From positions 1 to 51,182 of the forward strand of contig JAFGBR010000006.1 in NCBI GenBank assembly GCA_016933045.1: 51,182 nucleotides of DNA, in the 5' to 3' direction. Positions 33,369-41,957 of the stretch are shown here, one piece after another. Source of the DNA: Marinilabiliaceae bacterium (GTDB taxonomy: Bacteria; Bacteroidota; Bacteroidia; Bacteroidales; Marinilabiliaceae). Every line of letters starts with the position of its first letter. The first letter of the stretch is position 1. Below the pieces are notes generated by a model. It saw only the letters and a list, made by a program, of their open reading frames with translations. It was not told where the DNA came from and made no database searches. The translations under genes were made by a program, and so were the position numbers.

Positions 33369-36197
33369 GTGAAAATATTCTTTAAAATAACTTTAATCTC
33401 ATCATTTGTTTTAACAATAAATAGCTGCAATATAAAAGATTCATCAACCATTGAATTATGGTACGATAAACCGGCATCGACATGGGAAGAAGCACTGCCT
33501 ATTGGCAACGGCCGACTTGGAGCTATGATATATGGAGATACTACTAATGAAAAAATACAGTTTAACGAAGAAACTCTTTGGAATGGAGAACCTCGTGATT
33601 ACAACAATGAGAATGCTCATTTATTTTTAGAAAACATAAGAACACTTCTTTTTGATAACAAAAAAAAAGAAGCAGAAAAAATTGCTTCGGAAGCGTTTAT
33701 GGGGAAACAGCTATATGAAAATGATTATAATAAGTTAAAAAAAGAATGGTATGATAGTATTATTAATTTACCAATAATAGTAGAGTCAAATGCCAACAGT
33801 TACAACGACAACCTTTGGGATACCATGTATATTAATAACAAAAGTGTTTGGGAACGAAAAGGATTACCCGATATGGATGGTGCTGTTCTATTCCGAAAGA
33901 CTATTGTTATACCAGATGAATGGATTGGATTAGATTTAAAAATTGAACTCGGTAAAATAAAAGACCAAGATTTTTCATTTATAAATGGCCACCTTATTGG
34001 GTCATTAGATGGAGGAAATACAAATCGAACATATATAATTCCTAATCGATGTATAAAAAAAGGATCAAACACATTAAACATTCTTATTAACAACTACACA
34101 TCAACCGGTGGTTTTAATGCAGTGCGAAAACCACCATTTAAAATGAATATTATACCTGTTAATAAAACCACTAATCCCTTATTTATTGAAGGAACATGGA
34201 AATACAAAGTTATTGATAAAAAACCTCCTTTTTACCCTCAATACCAAGCTTCATACCAACCCTTTGGCGAAATTAAAATCGACTTTGAAAAACATGACAA
34301 TATTACTAATTACAAAAGATGTTTAAACCTTGAGAAAGCTATAAAAACAGTTACATACGATATTAATGGCGTAAAATACAAACGTGAATATTTTGCAAGT
34401 TTTCCTAACGATGTGATAATTATCAATATTACTGCAACAGGTAAGGGAAATATCAGTTTTAATACAACATTTGAAAGTGTACATGAAATTAATAATATAT
34501 TCAAGTTTAACGATAATACATTAGGGTTAAATGTAAAAGTTGAAGATGGTGTAATGAAAGGAACTGCTTTAATGAACGTTTCTATTAATGGGGGAACTAT
34601 TATTACAGACAATAACTTTATAAAGGTTTCAAAAGCCAATAGTGCTACTATTAAACTTGTTGCAAATACCAATTACATATCCTATAAAGAAGTTGGTGCA
34701 GATCCTTTGAAAAAAGCTGAAGAATCGCTTAAGAAAGTTGCCGGGTTAAACTTCGATGATATAAAAAACTGCCATGTTGAAGATTACCAAAAATTATTTA
34801 ATCGTTTTTCAATTGATTTGGGCCAAAAAGAAAACAGACTACTTACTACAAACACAAGAATTGACAGCATTTTAAAACGCCCCGATAATGATTTAACAGC
34901 AACTTATGTGCAATATGCCCGTTATTTAATGATATCATCGGGTAGAGAAGGCACCAATCCGGCCAACTTACAGGGCATTTGGAATAAGGAAATACATCCG
35001 GCATGGGGTAGCAAATACACAACAAACATAAATTGCGAAATGAACTATTGGCCAGTTGAACCTTTAAACATTTCAGAATGTCACAATTCATTATTCAAAA
35101 TGATTGACGAAATTGCAGAAGCCGGTGCAAAAACTGCAAAAAATCATTATAACGCAAACGGTTGGGTTTTACACCACAACACCGATCAATGGAGAGGAAC
35201 AGCACCTATTAACAATTCGAACCACGGCATTTGGCCAACAGGTGGTGCTTGGTTATGCCATCATTTGTGGGAACATTACTTATATTCGCAAGACACCATT
35301 TTTTTAAAGAACAAGGCTTATCCACTAATAAAAGAAGCTACTAATTTTTTCATTGACTTTTTATCGGAAGATCCAAAATCAGAATATCTGATCAGCACAC
35401 CATCTAATTCACCAGAACATGGAGGCTTGGTTGCAGGACCAGCAATGGATCATCAAATAATTCGATCGTTATTTAAAATAACATTACAATGCATAAAAAT
35501 TCTTAACCTCGATAATAAATATGCAGAGTTAGTTGCTCAAAAACTAAATCGCATTGCTCCAGATAAAATTGGACAATATGGTCAATTACAGGAATGGATG
35601 CAAGATATTGATGACACAACCGATACGCACCGACATATTTCTCACCTGTGGGGAGTCCATCCTGGTAATGAGATAAACTGGGAAGAAACTGTAGATTTGA
35701 TGAACGCAGCAAAAAAATCGCTTATTTACCGAGGCGATGATGGTACTGGATGGAGTTTAGCATGGAAAATAAATTTCTGGGCTCGTTTTCTCGATGGTGA
35801 ACATGCTCATAAAATGATACAAATGTTATTAAGCCCTCAATCAAACCCAAATCGCCCCGGATCGGGAGGCTCATACCCAAACCTTTTCGATGCCCATCCC
35901 CCATTTCAAATTGATGGAAATTTTGGTGGTGCAGCCGGTATTGCCGAAATGCTTATACAAAGTCACATGGGATATATTCATCTATTACCTGCATTACCTA
36001 TCGAATGGCATACTGGATCAATTAAAGGCATGAAAGCTCGCGGTGGATTGGAAATTGACATGTATTGGAAAAATGGAAAACTTTCAACAGTAAAAATTAT
36101 ATCAACATTCAATAGAAAGGTTAAGTTCAAGTACCGAGATATATTTGTTGAAAAAGAACTAAAAACAGGTAAATCGGTAACAATAAACAATTGGTAA
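33369..36197 (+). CDS. GH95 alpha-L-fucosidase / alpha-galactosidase with inserted beta-sandwich
   Basis: A lipoprotein signal (TINSC) after a GTG start is followed by the GH95 N-terminal opening (WYDKPASTWEEALPIGNGRLG, FNEETLWNG). About residues 115-265 are an insertion resembling the ligand-binding beta-sandwich of GH2 or sialate acetylesterase proteins (GAVLFRKTIVIPDEW, FINGHLIGS, NTLNILINNY). The N-terminal domain then resumes (YQPFGEIKIDFE). The (alpha/alpha)6 barrel carries the expected catalytic set: N553 and N555 (NINCEMNYWP), E683 (SNSPEHGG) and D849 (FQIDGNFGG). GH95 includes 1,2-alpha-L-fucosidases and alpha-L-galactosidases, and the sequence alone does not separate them. It is the second gene after the GH28. 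Confidence 0.88.
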   Translation: MKIFFKITLISSFVLTINSCNIKDSSTIELWYDKPASTWEEALPIGNGRLGAMIYGDTTNEKIQFNEETLWNGEPRDYNNENAHLFLENIRTLLFDNKKKEAEKIASEAFMGKQLYENDYNKLKKEWYDSIINLPIIVESNANSYNDNLWDTMYINNKSVWERKGLPDMDGAVLFRKTIVIPDEWIGLDLKIELGKIKDQDFSFINGHLIGSLDGGNTNRTYIIPNRCIKKGSNTLNILINNYTSTGGFNAVRKPPFKMNIIPVNKTTNPLFIEGTWKYKVIDKKPPFYPQYQASYQPFGEIKIDFEKHDNITNYKRCLNLEKAIKTVTYDINGVKYKREYFASFPNDVIIINITATGKGNISFNTTFESVHEINNIFKFNDNTLGLNVKVEDGVMKGTALMNVSINGGTIITDNNFIKVSKANSATIKLVANTNYISYKEVGADPLKKAEESLKKVAGLNFDDIKNCHVEDYQKLFNRFSIDLGQKENRLLTTNTRIDSILKRPDNDLTATYVQYARYLMISSGREGTNPANLQGIWNKEIHPAWGSKYTTNINCEMNYWPVEPLNISECHNSLFKMIDEIAEAGAKTAKNHYNANGWVLHHNTDQWRGTAPINNSNHGIWPTGGAWLCHHLWEHYLYSQDTIFLKNKAYPLIKEATNFFIDFLSEDPKSEYLISTPSNSPEHGGLVAGPAMDHQIIRSLFKITLQCIKILNLDNKYAELVAQKLNRIAPDKIGQYGQLQEWMQDIDDTTDTHRHISHLWGVHPGNEINWEETVDLMNAAKKSLIYRGDDGTGWSLAWKINFWARFLDGEHAHKMIQMLLSPQSNPNRPGSGGSYPNLFDAHPPFQIDGNFGGAAGIAEMLIQSHMGYIHLLPALPIEWHTGSIKGMKARGGLEIDMYWKNGKLSTVKIISTFNRKVKFKYRDIFVEKELKTGKSVTINNW

Positions 36198-36257
36198 AAT
36201 GTACTACTAATTAAATACCCGCTTTATTACATTCTTTCAATATATTGATCGATATAA

Positions 36258-36313
36258 TTATTACATATAAAATATTTTATACCAAATAATTACATTAAGA
36301 ATATAGAGTAGTT
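36258..36313 (+). repeat. Imperfect direct repeat, left copy
   Basis: Begins TTATTACAT and ends ATATAGAGTAGTT, with similar AT-rich sequence between. A partner with the same two blocks lies at 41835-41886. The pair brackets the retroelement region. The block ATATAGAGTAGTT is 108 nt before the next start codon here and 106 nt before it at the right copy, so a shared leader or promoter element is also possible. Confidence 0.4.
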
Positions 36314-36408
36314 AGCATTCAGTGGAGAAAACTAGTAACAGCATTGAAACATTAACAATGAACAGATAAATAAAAATGATTAATAACCAATAAAAAAGAA
36401 GGACAAAA

Positions 36409-36897
36409 ATGAGACACAAAAAGTTAAAATTAAGTGCCGTACTTTTGTTAGGACTTGGACTAACAGGAGTGCAAGCACAAGAAAGCCTTAACGCCACAGG
36501 TAGCAACGCTTCGGGTAGCGGAGGCTCAGCGAGCTATTCCGTTGGACAGGTTGTTTACACTACCAATATTGGAAAATCGGGTTCGATAGCACAAGGCGTG
36601 CAGCAACCCTACGAGATATCGGTAGTGACGGGAATAAAAGAAGCCAAAGGCATAAACCTTACGGTTACGGCTTATCCTAATCCAACTACCGATTATCTTA
36701 CATTGCGTATTGATGAATTTGAAATTTCAAATGTATCGTATCAACTTTACGACATGAACGGAAAACTTTTGCAAAACGAAAAAATTACCGGTAGTCAAAC
36801 AAGCATTGTTATGAGCAATCTTGTCCCGGCCACCTATTTTGTAAAAGTTATTCAAGGAAACAAAGAAGTAAAAACATTTAAAATCATTAAAAATTAA
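36409..36897 (+). CDS. Small secreted T9SS-sorted protein upstream of the DGR variable protein
   Basis: The 162-aa product has a signal peptide (KLSAVLLLGLGLTGVQAQ), a short Gly/Ser-rich segment (NASGSGGSASYSVGQVVYTT) and a complete type A T9SS sorting domain (TAYPNPTTDYLTLRI to FKIIKN). There is almost no passenger, so it may act as a surface partner or scaffold. It precedes the retroelement variable-protein gene by 13 nt (stop 36897, ATG 36911), suggesting one transcript. The SASYSVGQVVYTT segment is a pattern I associate with small adhesin-like Bacteroidota proteins. Its biochemical role is unknown. Confidence 0.75.
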   Translation: MRHKKLKLSAVLLLGLGLTGVQAQESLNATGSNASGSGGSASYSVGQVVYTTNIGKSGSIAQGVQQPYEISVVTGIKEAKGINLTVTAYPNPTTDYLTLRIDEFEISNVSYQLYDMNGKLLQNEKITGSQTSIVMSNLVPATYFVKVIQGNKEVKTFKIIKN

Positions 36898-36910
36898 AGA
36901 GTACAAAACA

Positions 36911-37892
36911 ATGAAAAAATTATTTACATTAATTAGCAGCCGTATTATTAACGGTAAGTGTGTTTGCTCAATCACCCGAAAAAATGAGCTATCAGGCAGT
37001 TGTCCGCAATAGTAGTGATGCCTTAGTTACCAACACCCAAATTGGGATGCAAATAAGCATTTTGCAAGGTTCTGCAAGCGGAACGGTAGTTTACACCGAA
37101 ACCCAAACTCCAACCACCAATGCCAATGGTTTGGTAAGTATTGAAATAGGTGGCAGTGCAGCTTTTGATGCAATTGATTGGTCAGCCGGATCCTATTTTA
37201 TTAAAACCGAAACCGACCCGGCAGGAGGAACTAATTATAGTATTACAGGTACAAGCCAGTTATTGAGTGTACCTTATGCATTACATGCAAAAACAGCTGA
37301 AACGCTTACAGGTGGAATAACCGAGAGCCAAATAAGCGATTTAGGCACTTACATTGAAACCGAAACAGACCCGACAGTCACAAAATATTCCGTAGGGGAA
37401 TTTGCCCAAGGCGGTATCGTATTCTGGGTAGACGAAACAGGACAGCATGGTTTGGTAGCTGCTAAAGAAGACCAAAGCACAGGAGTGAGATGGTATGCTG
37501 GTACCTTTGGTGTAACACGAGCAACCGGAGATGGACCATTTTCAGGCGAATTAAATACAGCAATAATTATAACATCACAAGTTTCAATTGGTGATGATGG
37601 TAGTGATTATGCCGCTCAAATATGTAACGATTTACAAGTTACTGAAGGTGGCAAAACTTACGGCGATTGGTATCTTCCCTCAAAAAAAGAATTGGATTTA
37701 ATGTATCAAAACAAGGCAACTATTGATGCTACCGCAGTGGCAAACGGAGGCAGCGGTTTTGTTAGTACCTACTATTGGAGTTCTACCGAGGCCAGTAGCA
37801 CCAACGCGTGGGAACGGAGCTTCTTCGATGGCTACCAGACCAACTACAGTAAGACCAACGTAATCAGGGTGCGTGCTGTTCGGGCTTTTTAA
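36911..37892 (+). CDS. DGR variable protein, secreted with C-type-lectin-like C-terminus; signal peptide frameshifted
   Basis: The frame open to the stop runs from a GTG at 36960 (310 aa). An ATG at 36911 starts the obvious signal peptide (MKKLFTL..), but one extra base near 36928-36934 (TTAATTAG instead of TTATTAG) breaks the frame. Removing it gives LAAVLLTVSVFAQSPEKMSYQAVVRN, a normal exported start. The N-terminal part (PEKMSYQAVVRNSSDA) is a beta-rich module common in Bacteroidota tail-fibre-like proteins. The C-terminal half (FAQGGIVFWVDETGQHGLVAA, YGDWYLPSKKELDLMY, YYWSSTEA...WERSFF) is the DUF1566/formylglycine-enzyme-like C-type lectin fold used by DGR target proteins. Its last 46 codons are the variable repeat. 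It should be a binding protein with a diversified ligand-contact surface. Confidence 0.82.
37752..37892 (+). repeat. DGR variable repeat (VR)
   Basis: It covers the last 46 codons plus stop of the variable protein and aligns without gaps to the template repeat at 38267-38404. Of 138 aligned positions 29 differ, 23 of them where the template has A (changed to G, C or T). The six other differences are at alignment positions 11, 16, 40, 110, 112 and 117. The invariant 3' block GTGCGTGCTGTTCGG likely serves as the initiation-of-mutagenic-homing site. Confidence 0.88.
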
Positions 37893-37915
37893 CCATTTAT
37901 CTATTTAAAATTTAT

Positions 37916-37938
37916 CCGCGAAGCGGTCGATTTTTTTT
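37916..37938 (+). terminator. Small hairpin and T-run after the variable repeat
   Basis: CCGC/GCGG with loop GAA at 37916-37926, then TCGA and eight Ts. This could terminate the variable-protein transcript. DGR targets often carry a hairpin just after VR that helps homing, though this stem is short (4 bp). Confidence 0.45.
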
Positions 37939-37942
37939 GATT

Positions 37943-38268
37943 ATGGCATTATACTACGAATTACAGTTTTTTAAGGATGTTTACACGCTTGTTCAAAAAG
38001 TGTTTTTATATACACAGGAGTTTCCTCGGGAGTACAAATATACTTTGGGAGAAGACATGAAACGAGCTTTGCCATAAAGCTTGTAAGAAGTATTTATAGA
38101 GCCAATAGAGCAAAGGATAAAGTTGTTTATCTGGAAACATTTTTAGACGATTTTTTATTGCTAAAAATTTCATATCCACACAAAGGTGTATTTCAAATTT
38201 TAGCAATAAAAAAGCAAGCCGAGCTATCGGGTTTAATGGATAGCATAGGCAAACAAATTACCGGTTAG
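37943..38268 (+). pseudogene. avd: DGR accessory variability determinant (avd), frameshifted
   Basis: The ATG at 37943 opens a frame reading MALYYELQFFKDVYTLVQK and EFPREYKYTLGEDMK, the first helices of Avd, then hits TAA at 38075. The -1 frame continues with IKLVRSIYRANRAKDK, YLETFLDDFLLLKI and MDSIGKQITG to a TAG at 38266-38268. One added A in AAA at 38060-38062 restores a single 108-aa protein. Avd is a four-helix-bundle pentamer that binds the reverse transcriptase and template RNA and is needed for mutagenic retrohoming. The restored stop overlaps the first bases of TR, as expected for the avd-TR-RT order. Either a recent 1-nt deletion or a sequencing error explains the break. Confidence 0.8.
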
Positions 38269-38404
38269 CGGTTTTGCAAGTGCCTACTATTGAAATTCTA
38301 CCGAGTACAATAACAACAACGCGTGGAAACAAAACTTCAACAATGGCAACCAGAACAACAACAATAAGAACAACAGAGACAGTGTGCGTGCTGTTCGGAA
38401 TTTT
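38267..38404 (+). repeat. DGR template repeat (TR)
   Basis: A non-coding, A-rich copy of the variable repeat, placed between avd and the reverse transcriptase. Read in the VR frame it is full of AAC/AAT codons (N-rich: YNNNNAW, NNGNQNNNNKNN), the usual TR design that permits many residues without creating stops. It is unusual in having TGA where VR has the TGG of YYW. The first 10 nt and the 15-nt block GTGCGTGCTGTTCGG are identical to VR. Confidence 0.88.
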
Positions 38405-38418
38405 AAACAAACCTTTTT

Positions 38419-38465
38419 AAAGAAAACCTGTCAGCATCTGCAAAGGCACTGATAGTGTTTTCTTT
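38419..38465 (+). other. Long stem-loop in the TR-RT spacer
   Basis: AAAGAAAACCTGTCAG at 38419-38434 pairs with CTGATAG-T-GTTTTCTTT at 38449-38465, giving a 16-bp stem with one bulge and one G-U pair, and a 14-nt loop. It starts 14 nt after TR and ends 32 nt before the RT start. In the Bordetella phage DGR the region after TR is structured RNA required for priming of cDNA synthesis, so this hairpin may have that role. A terminator is the alternative, but no U-run follows. Confidence 0.55.
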
Positions 38466-38497
38466 CTTAAAAAACATTAAACTTTACAAACTGATTT

Positions 38498-39643
38498 GTG
38501 CAACTTTCATTATTCGACATACCACATAAAGAGAAACCGAAAATTGAGCTCGAGGAATTTTTCGAGGCATATTTTAATTGTCGAAGTAATAAAAGAAACA
38601 CCGCAAATGCTAAAGCTTTTGAGGTTGATTACGAAAGCAATTTTGTGCAACTTTGTAAGGAAATAAACAACGAAACCTATCAAATAGGTCGTTCCATAGC
38701 CTTTACCGTTGATAATCCTGTGAAACGCAAAATTTTTGCTGCCGATTTCTGAGACAGGGTGGTTCATCATTTAATTATCGGAAAATTAAATCAACTTTTT
38801 GAAAAACAATTTATACACAATAGTTACAATTGCAGAGTGGGGAAATGCACACACATTGGGATTCAGCGTATTGATAGGTTTATTCGGCAATGCTCGTCAA
38901 ACTATACCAAAGATTGCTACATACTGAAACTCGACTTACAGGGCTTTTTTATGAGCATCAACAAAAACATACTTTTCGAGAAATTCGAACAGTTTATCAA
39001 AGAAAAGTACCACCATCCAGATAAAGACTTGATAATAAAACTTTGCAAGCAAGTAATATTCAACGACCCTACAAAAAATTGTATCATAAAAGGAAATAAA
39101 AGCAATTGGGACGCTTTACCCCCGAATAAAAGCCTTTTTCACAGCCAACCCAATTGCGGTTTACCCATTGGCAACCTTACCAGTCAGGTGTTTACCACCT
39201 TTTACATGGACAGCATCGACCATTTTGTAAAACACGATTTGAAAATACGGTATTACGGCAGATATGTTGACGATTTTGTGATAGTACACGAGAATAAAGA
39301 ATATTTAAGAAATCTTATACCGAAACTTTCGGAGTATTTGCAATCAGAACTACAAACAACCATTCATCCCAAGAAAATATATTTGCAGCATTACTGCAAA
39401 GGAGTAAAATTCCTCGGTACAGTTATTTTGCCAAACCGCATATATATTTCCGACAGAACCAAAGATAACTTTTACAACGCCATAGAAAATCAAAACCAAA
39501 TAGCCCGTGACCACAAACCTACAAAAGAACAACAACAAGCCTTTCAAAGCAGTATGAACTCGTATTTGGGGATAATGAAGCATTACAAAAGCTACAAATT
39601 AAGAAAAGAAATGCTTTCAGAAAACCTTAGCGGATGGTGGTAG
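38498..39643 (+). pseudogene. DGR reverse transcriptase, interrupted by an in-frame TGA
   Basis: One continuous frame from GTG 38498 to 39643 (381 codons before the final stop) contains a single TGA at 38750-38752. It splits the product into 84 aa (ending KRKIFAADF) and 294 aa (from MVHHLIIGKL). The block is normally AADFRDRVVHH, so CGA to TGA is the likely change. In read-through numbering the catalytic Asp residues are D146 (LKLDLQGFF) and D258-D259 in YVDD. The DGR-specific block GLPIGNLTSQ is at 221-230, and its SQ distinguishes DGR RTs from group II intron and retron enzymes. It would copy TR RNA into A-mutagenised cDNA with Avd. The motif-bearing half could be translated alone from ATG 38759, but would lack the fingers region. 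Confidence 0.88.
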
Positions 39644-39693
39644 AATTATGTTTACCTATCGAGCGGAATAGCTAAATTTGAAATTAAAACAAA

Positions 39694-41228
39694 ATGACAT
39701 AAAAAATAAAAAAATTATATATTCCATTTTTATTATTATCAGTTGGATACTTATTTGATTACACATTTCTAAACTGGTTGATTATTTACCACTTACATCT
39801 AATTGAACCAAAAATAGAATTTGTGAATATTTGGATTCCAAAAGGCATTTCCGGACTATTGATTTTATTATTTATGCGCAGTAGGATTAAATCATTAAAA
39901 ATTGGAGAAAAAGCACGCGAATTTTGAGGATTTATATTCTGGCTTTTCTTAACTGCTCCTGTAATTTTTGGGCAATTTTATGTTGAAACAAAATCGGGCA
40001 AGTTAACTGTTGTTAATACCCCCTCCGAGATTGAATCAAGCAATGAATCAAAATACTATGCTATTAATGAGCATACCGATTTAAAACAATATGGTGGACT
40101 TTGGTCTACCAAAACCAGTGCAAATAAACATGAAACAGAAATTCGGATAACTTGCTATTTTGCTTGTCCGGTAATTGATAAGTCTGTTGAAAACCCAAAC
40201 ATGGTTAGAGAACTAAACAATTGGCTTGGTGTTACATTTAGTGAAAAATTTGGAAATAGCGCATTTGATAAGGACGAACAAAAAGAATTGATTAATGAGT
40301 TCATCCAGGAAGCAATAAAAAATATGAGAATCATAACTTTAATACTTCGTATTTAGTTAAAATACCTAATTCTGACGAAAAAGAAGCATTTCTTGAGGCT
40401 GTAAACAGGACAAAACTACCCTATAATTCTTCAAAACTAAAAATATTAAAAGCCGAAAAAGGGACTTACGAATCAAGAACAAAAAAAAGCTACCCTTGGA
40501 TGATTGCAACTTTATTAGGAGAAAATTTATTATGGCTTTTAATGGTTATTTTAGTCAAACCAAATACAGCTGCATTTAAAAATATTGGAAACGAAAAAGC
40601 AAGAAAAAAGGAACTTTCAGAGTATAAAGACTTCCTGAAATTATTTGTCCCAAATAAAAATTTTTGGGCAATTCCAATAATTATCGATTTGAATATTATT
40701 GTATTTATATTAATGTTGTATTCAGGGATTAGTATTATTCATCCACAAAGTAATGACTTAATTGCGTGGGGTGGCAATTTAAGAAGTTTAACTACTGATG
40801 GACAATGGTGGAGACTTTTAGCTTCTGTTTTTGTTCATGGAGGTTTAATGCATATTGGGTATAATCTATTTTCATTGTTTTTAATAGGTATATTCTTGGA
40901 ATCATTTGTTGGTAGTAAACGATTCATGGTTATATATCTGATTTGTGGTATTGTTGCCAGCATTGTTAGCATATACTGGTATGAAAATACAATTAGTGTT
41001 GGCGCTTCTGGTGCTATCTTTGGAATGTCTGGATTAGTATTAGCTTTAATGCTTATTAATTATATCGATAAAGGATTACTCAAATTTGTTCTGATTTTTA
41101 TCGGCATTAACCTTTTAATAGGATTAAGTGGAATGATTGATATGGCAGCACATTTGGGGGGATTAATTACTGGATTTTTAATTGGGTTGATTTATTTTCC
41201 GATTGAAAAATTCAAAAAAAAATTATAA
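39694..41228 (+). pseudogene. Rhomboid-family intramembrane protease with N-terminal extension, broken
   Basis: The intact 3' part (ATG 40500 to 41228, 242 aa) is a rhomboid: GGLMHIGYNLFSLFLIG, catalytic S170 in SVGASGAIFGMSG and H218 in AAHLGG. Upstream the coding sequence continues to about 39694 with a TM region and a soluble segment (GQFYVETKSGKLT, NMVRELNNWLG). It is interrupted by TAA at codon 3 after ATG 39694, TGA at 39925-39927 (EF-stop-GFIFW, probably from TGG) and a 1-nt loss in the A-run at about 40314-40321 (adding one A joins the frames). The restored protein would be about 511 aa. It follows the reverse transcriptase by 50 nt, and the break pattern resembles that of the retroelement genes. 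Confidence 0.75.
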
Positions 41229-41257
41229 CAAATCAAAAATTAAATAAAAAAAATTTT

Positions 41258-41749
41258 ATGTATGAAGTGAAAATACGAAAAATCGAAAAAAATGAAATTG
41301 ATAAACTCGAGGATATGTTATACGAAGCAGTTTATCAACCAGATAAAAACAATCCAATTCCAAGGGATGTAATAAAAGTTCCACAAGTAAATGCATATAT
41401 TAATGAATTTGGTAAGTCAACTGATGATCATTGTTTTGTTGCAGACCTAAATGGAAAAATTATTGGAGCCGTTTGGGTAAGAATTATTACAGGAAAAATA
41501 AAAGGGTACGGAAACATTGATAACAAAACACCTGAGTTTGTAATATCATTATATAAAGAATATCGCAATAAAGGTATTGGAACAAAGATGATGAACAAGA
41601 TGATTAATTATTTACAAAAAAGCGGATATAAACAAACATCATTAAGCGTACAAAAAGATAACTATGCAGTTAAACTTTACAAAAAAATTGGATTTGAAAT
41701 TATTGAAGAAAACGATGGAGACTATTTAATGTTATTAAAATTAAACTAA
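41258..41749 (+). CDS. GNAT-family N-acetyltransferase
   Basis: The 163-aa protein has the GNAT acetyl-CoA loop motif VISLYKEYRNKGIGTKMM (R/Q-x-x-G-x-G/A type), the preceding beta-strand (FVADLNGKIIGAVWVR) and the final SLSVQKDNYAVKLYKKIGFEII block. The substrate is unknown; such genes are frequent in accessory regions. It starts 29 nt after the rhomboid gene on the same strand. Confidence 0.85.
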   Translation: MYEVKIRKIEKNEIDKLEDMLYEAVYQPDKNNPIPRDVIKVPQVNAYINEFGKSTDDHCFVADLNGKIIGAVWVRIITGKIKGYGNIDNKTPEFVISLYKEYRNKGIGTKMMNKMINYLQKSGYKQTSLSVQKDNYAVKLYKKIGFEIIEENDGDYLMLLKLN

Positions 41750-41834
41750 AAACTAGTAAAAAGTTATATTTTACATTTAAGAAAACTACAATAAACGATT
41801 CCCTCCGTCACATTAATATAAAATATTTTAAATG

Positions 41835-41886
41835 TTATTACATGCAAAATAATATATATTAATAGCATTGGAGATATAGAGTAGTT
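41835..41886 (+). repeat. Imperfect direct repeat, right copy
   Basis: It shares TTATTACAT at its start and ATATAGAGTAGTT at its end with 36258-36313, with internal AT-rich similarity and a 4-nt length difference. It sits just upstream of the promoter of the AAA ATPase gene. Together the copies bracket 5.6 kb containing the retroelement, rhomboid and GNAT genes. Confidence 0.4.
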
Positions 41887-41957
41887 GGACATAAGCAGAT
41901 GAATGATCAAATTCACAAAATAGCATAACTTTAAGTGAATAATATCACCAAAAGTTT

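Noticed and set aside
38750-39927. In-frame TGA codons as evidence for TGA recoded to tryptophan
   Set aside because: The RT TGA stands where the family has Arg, and many intact genes here end in TGA (6741, 13942, 19380) at natural protein ends. Ordinary mutation or sequencing error fits better.
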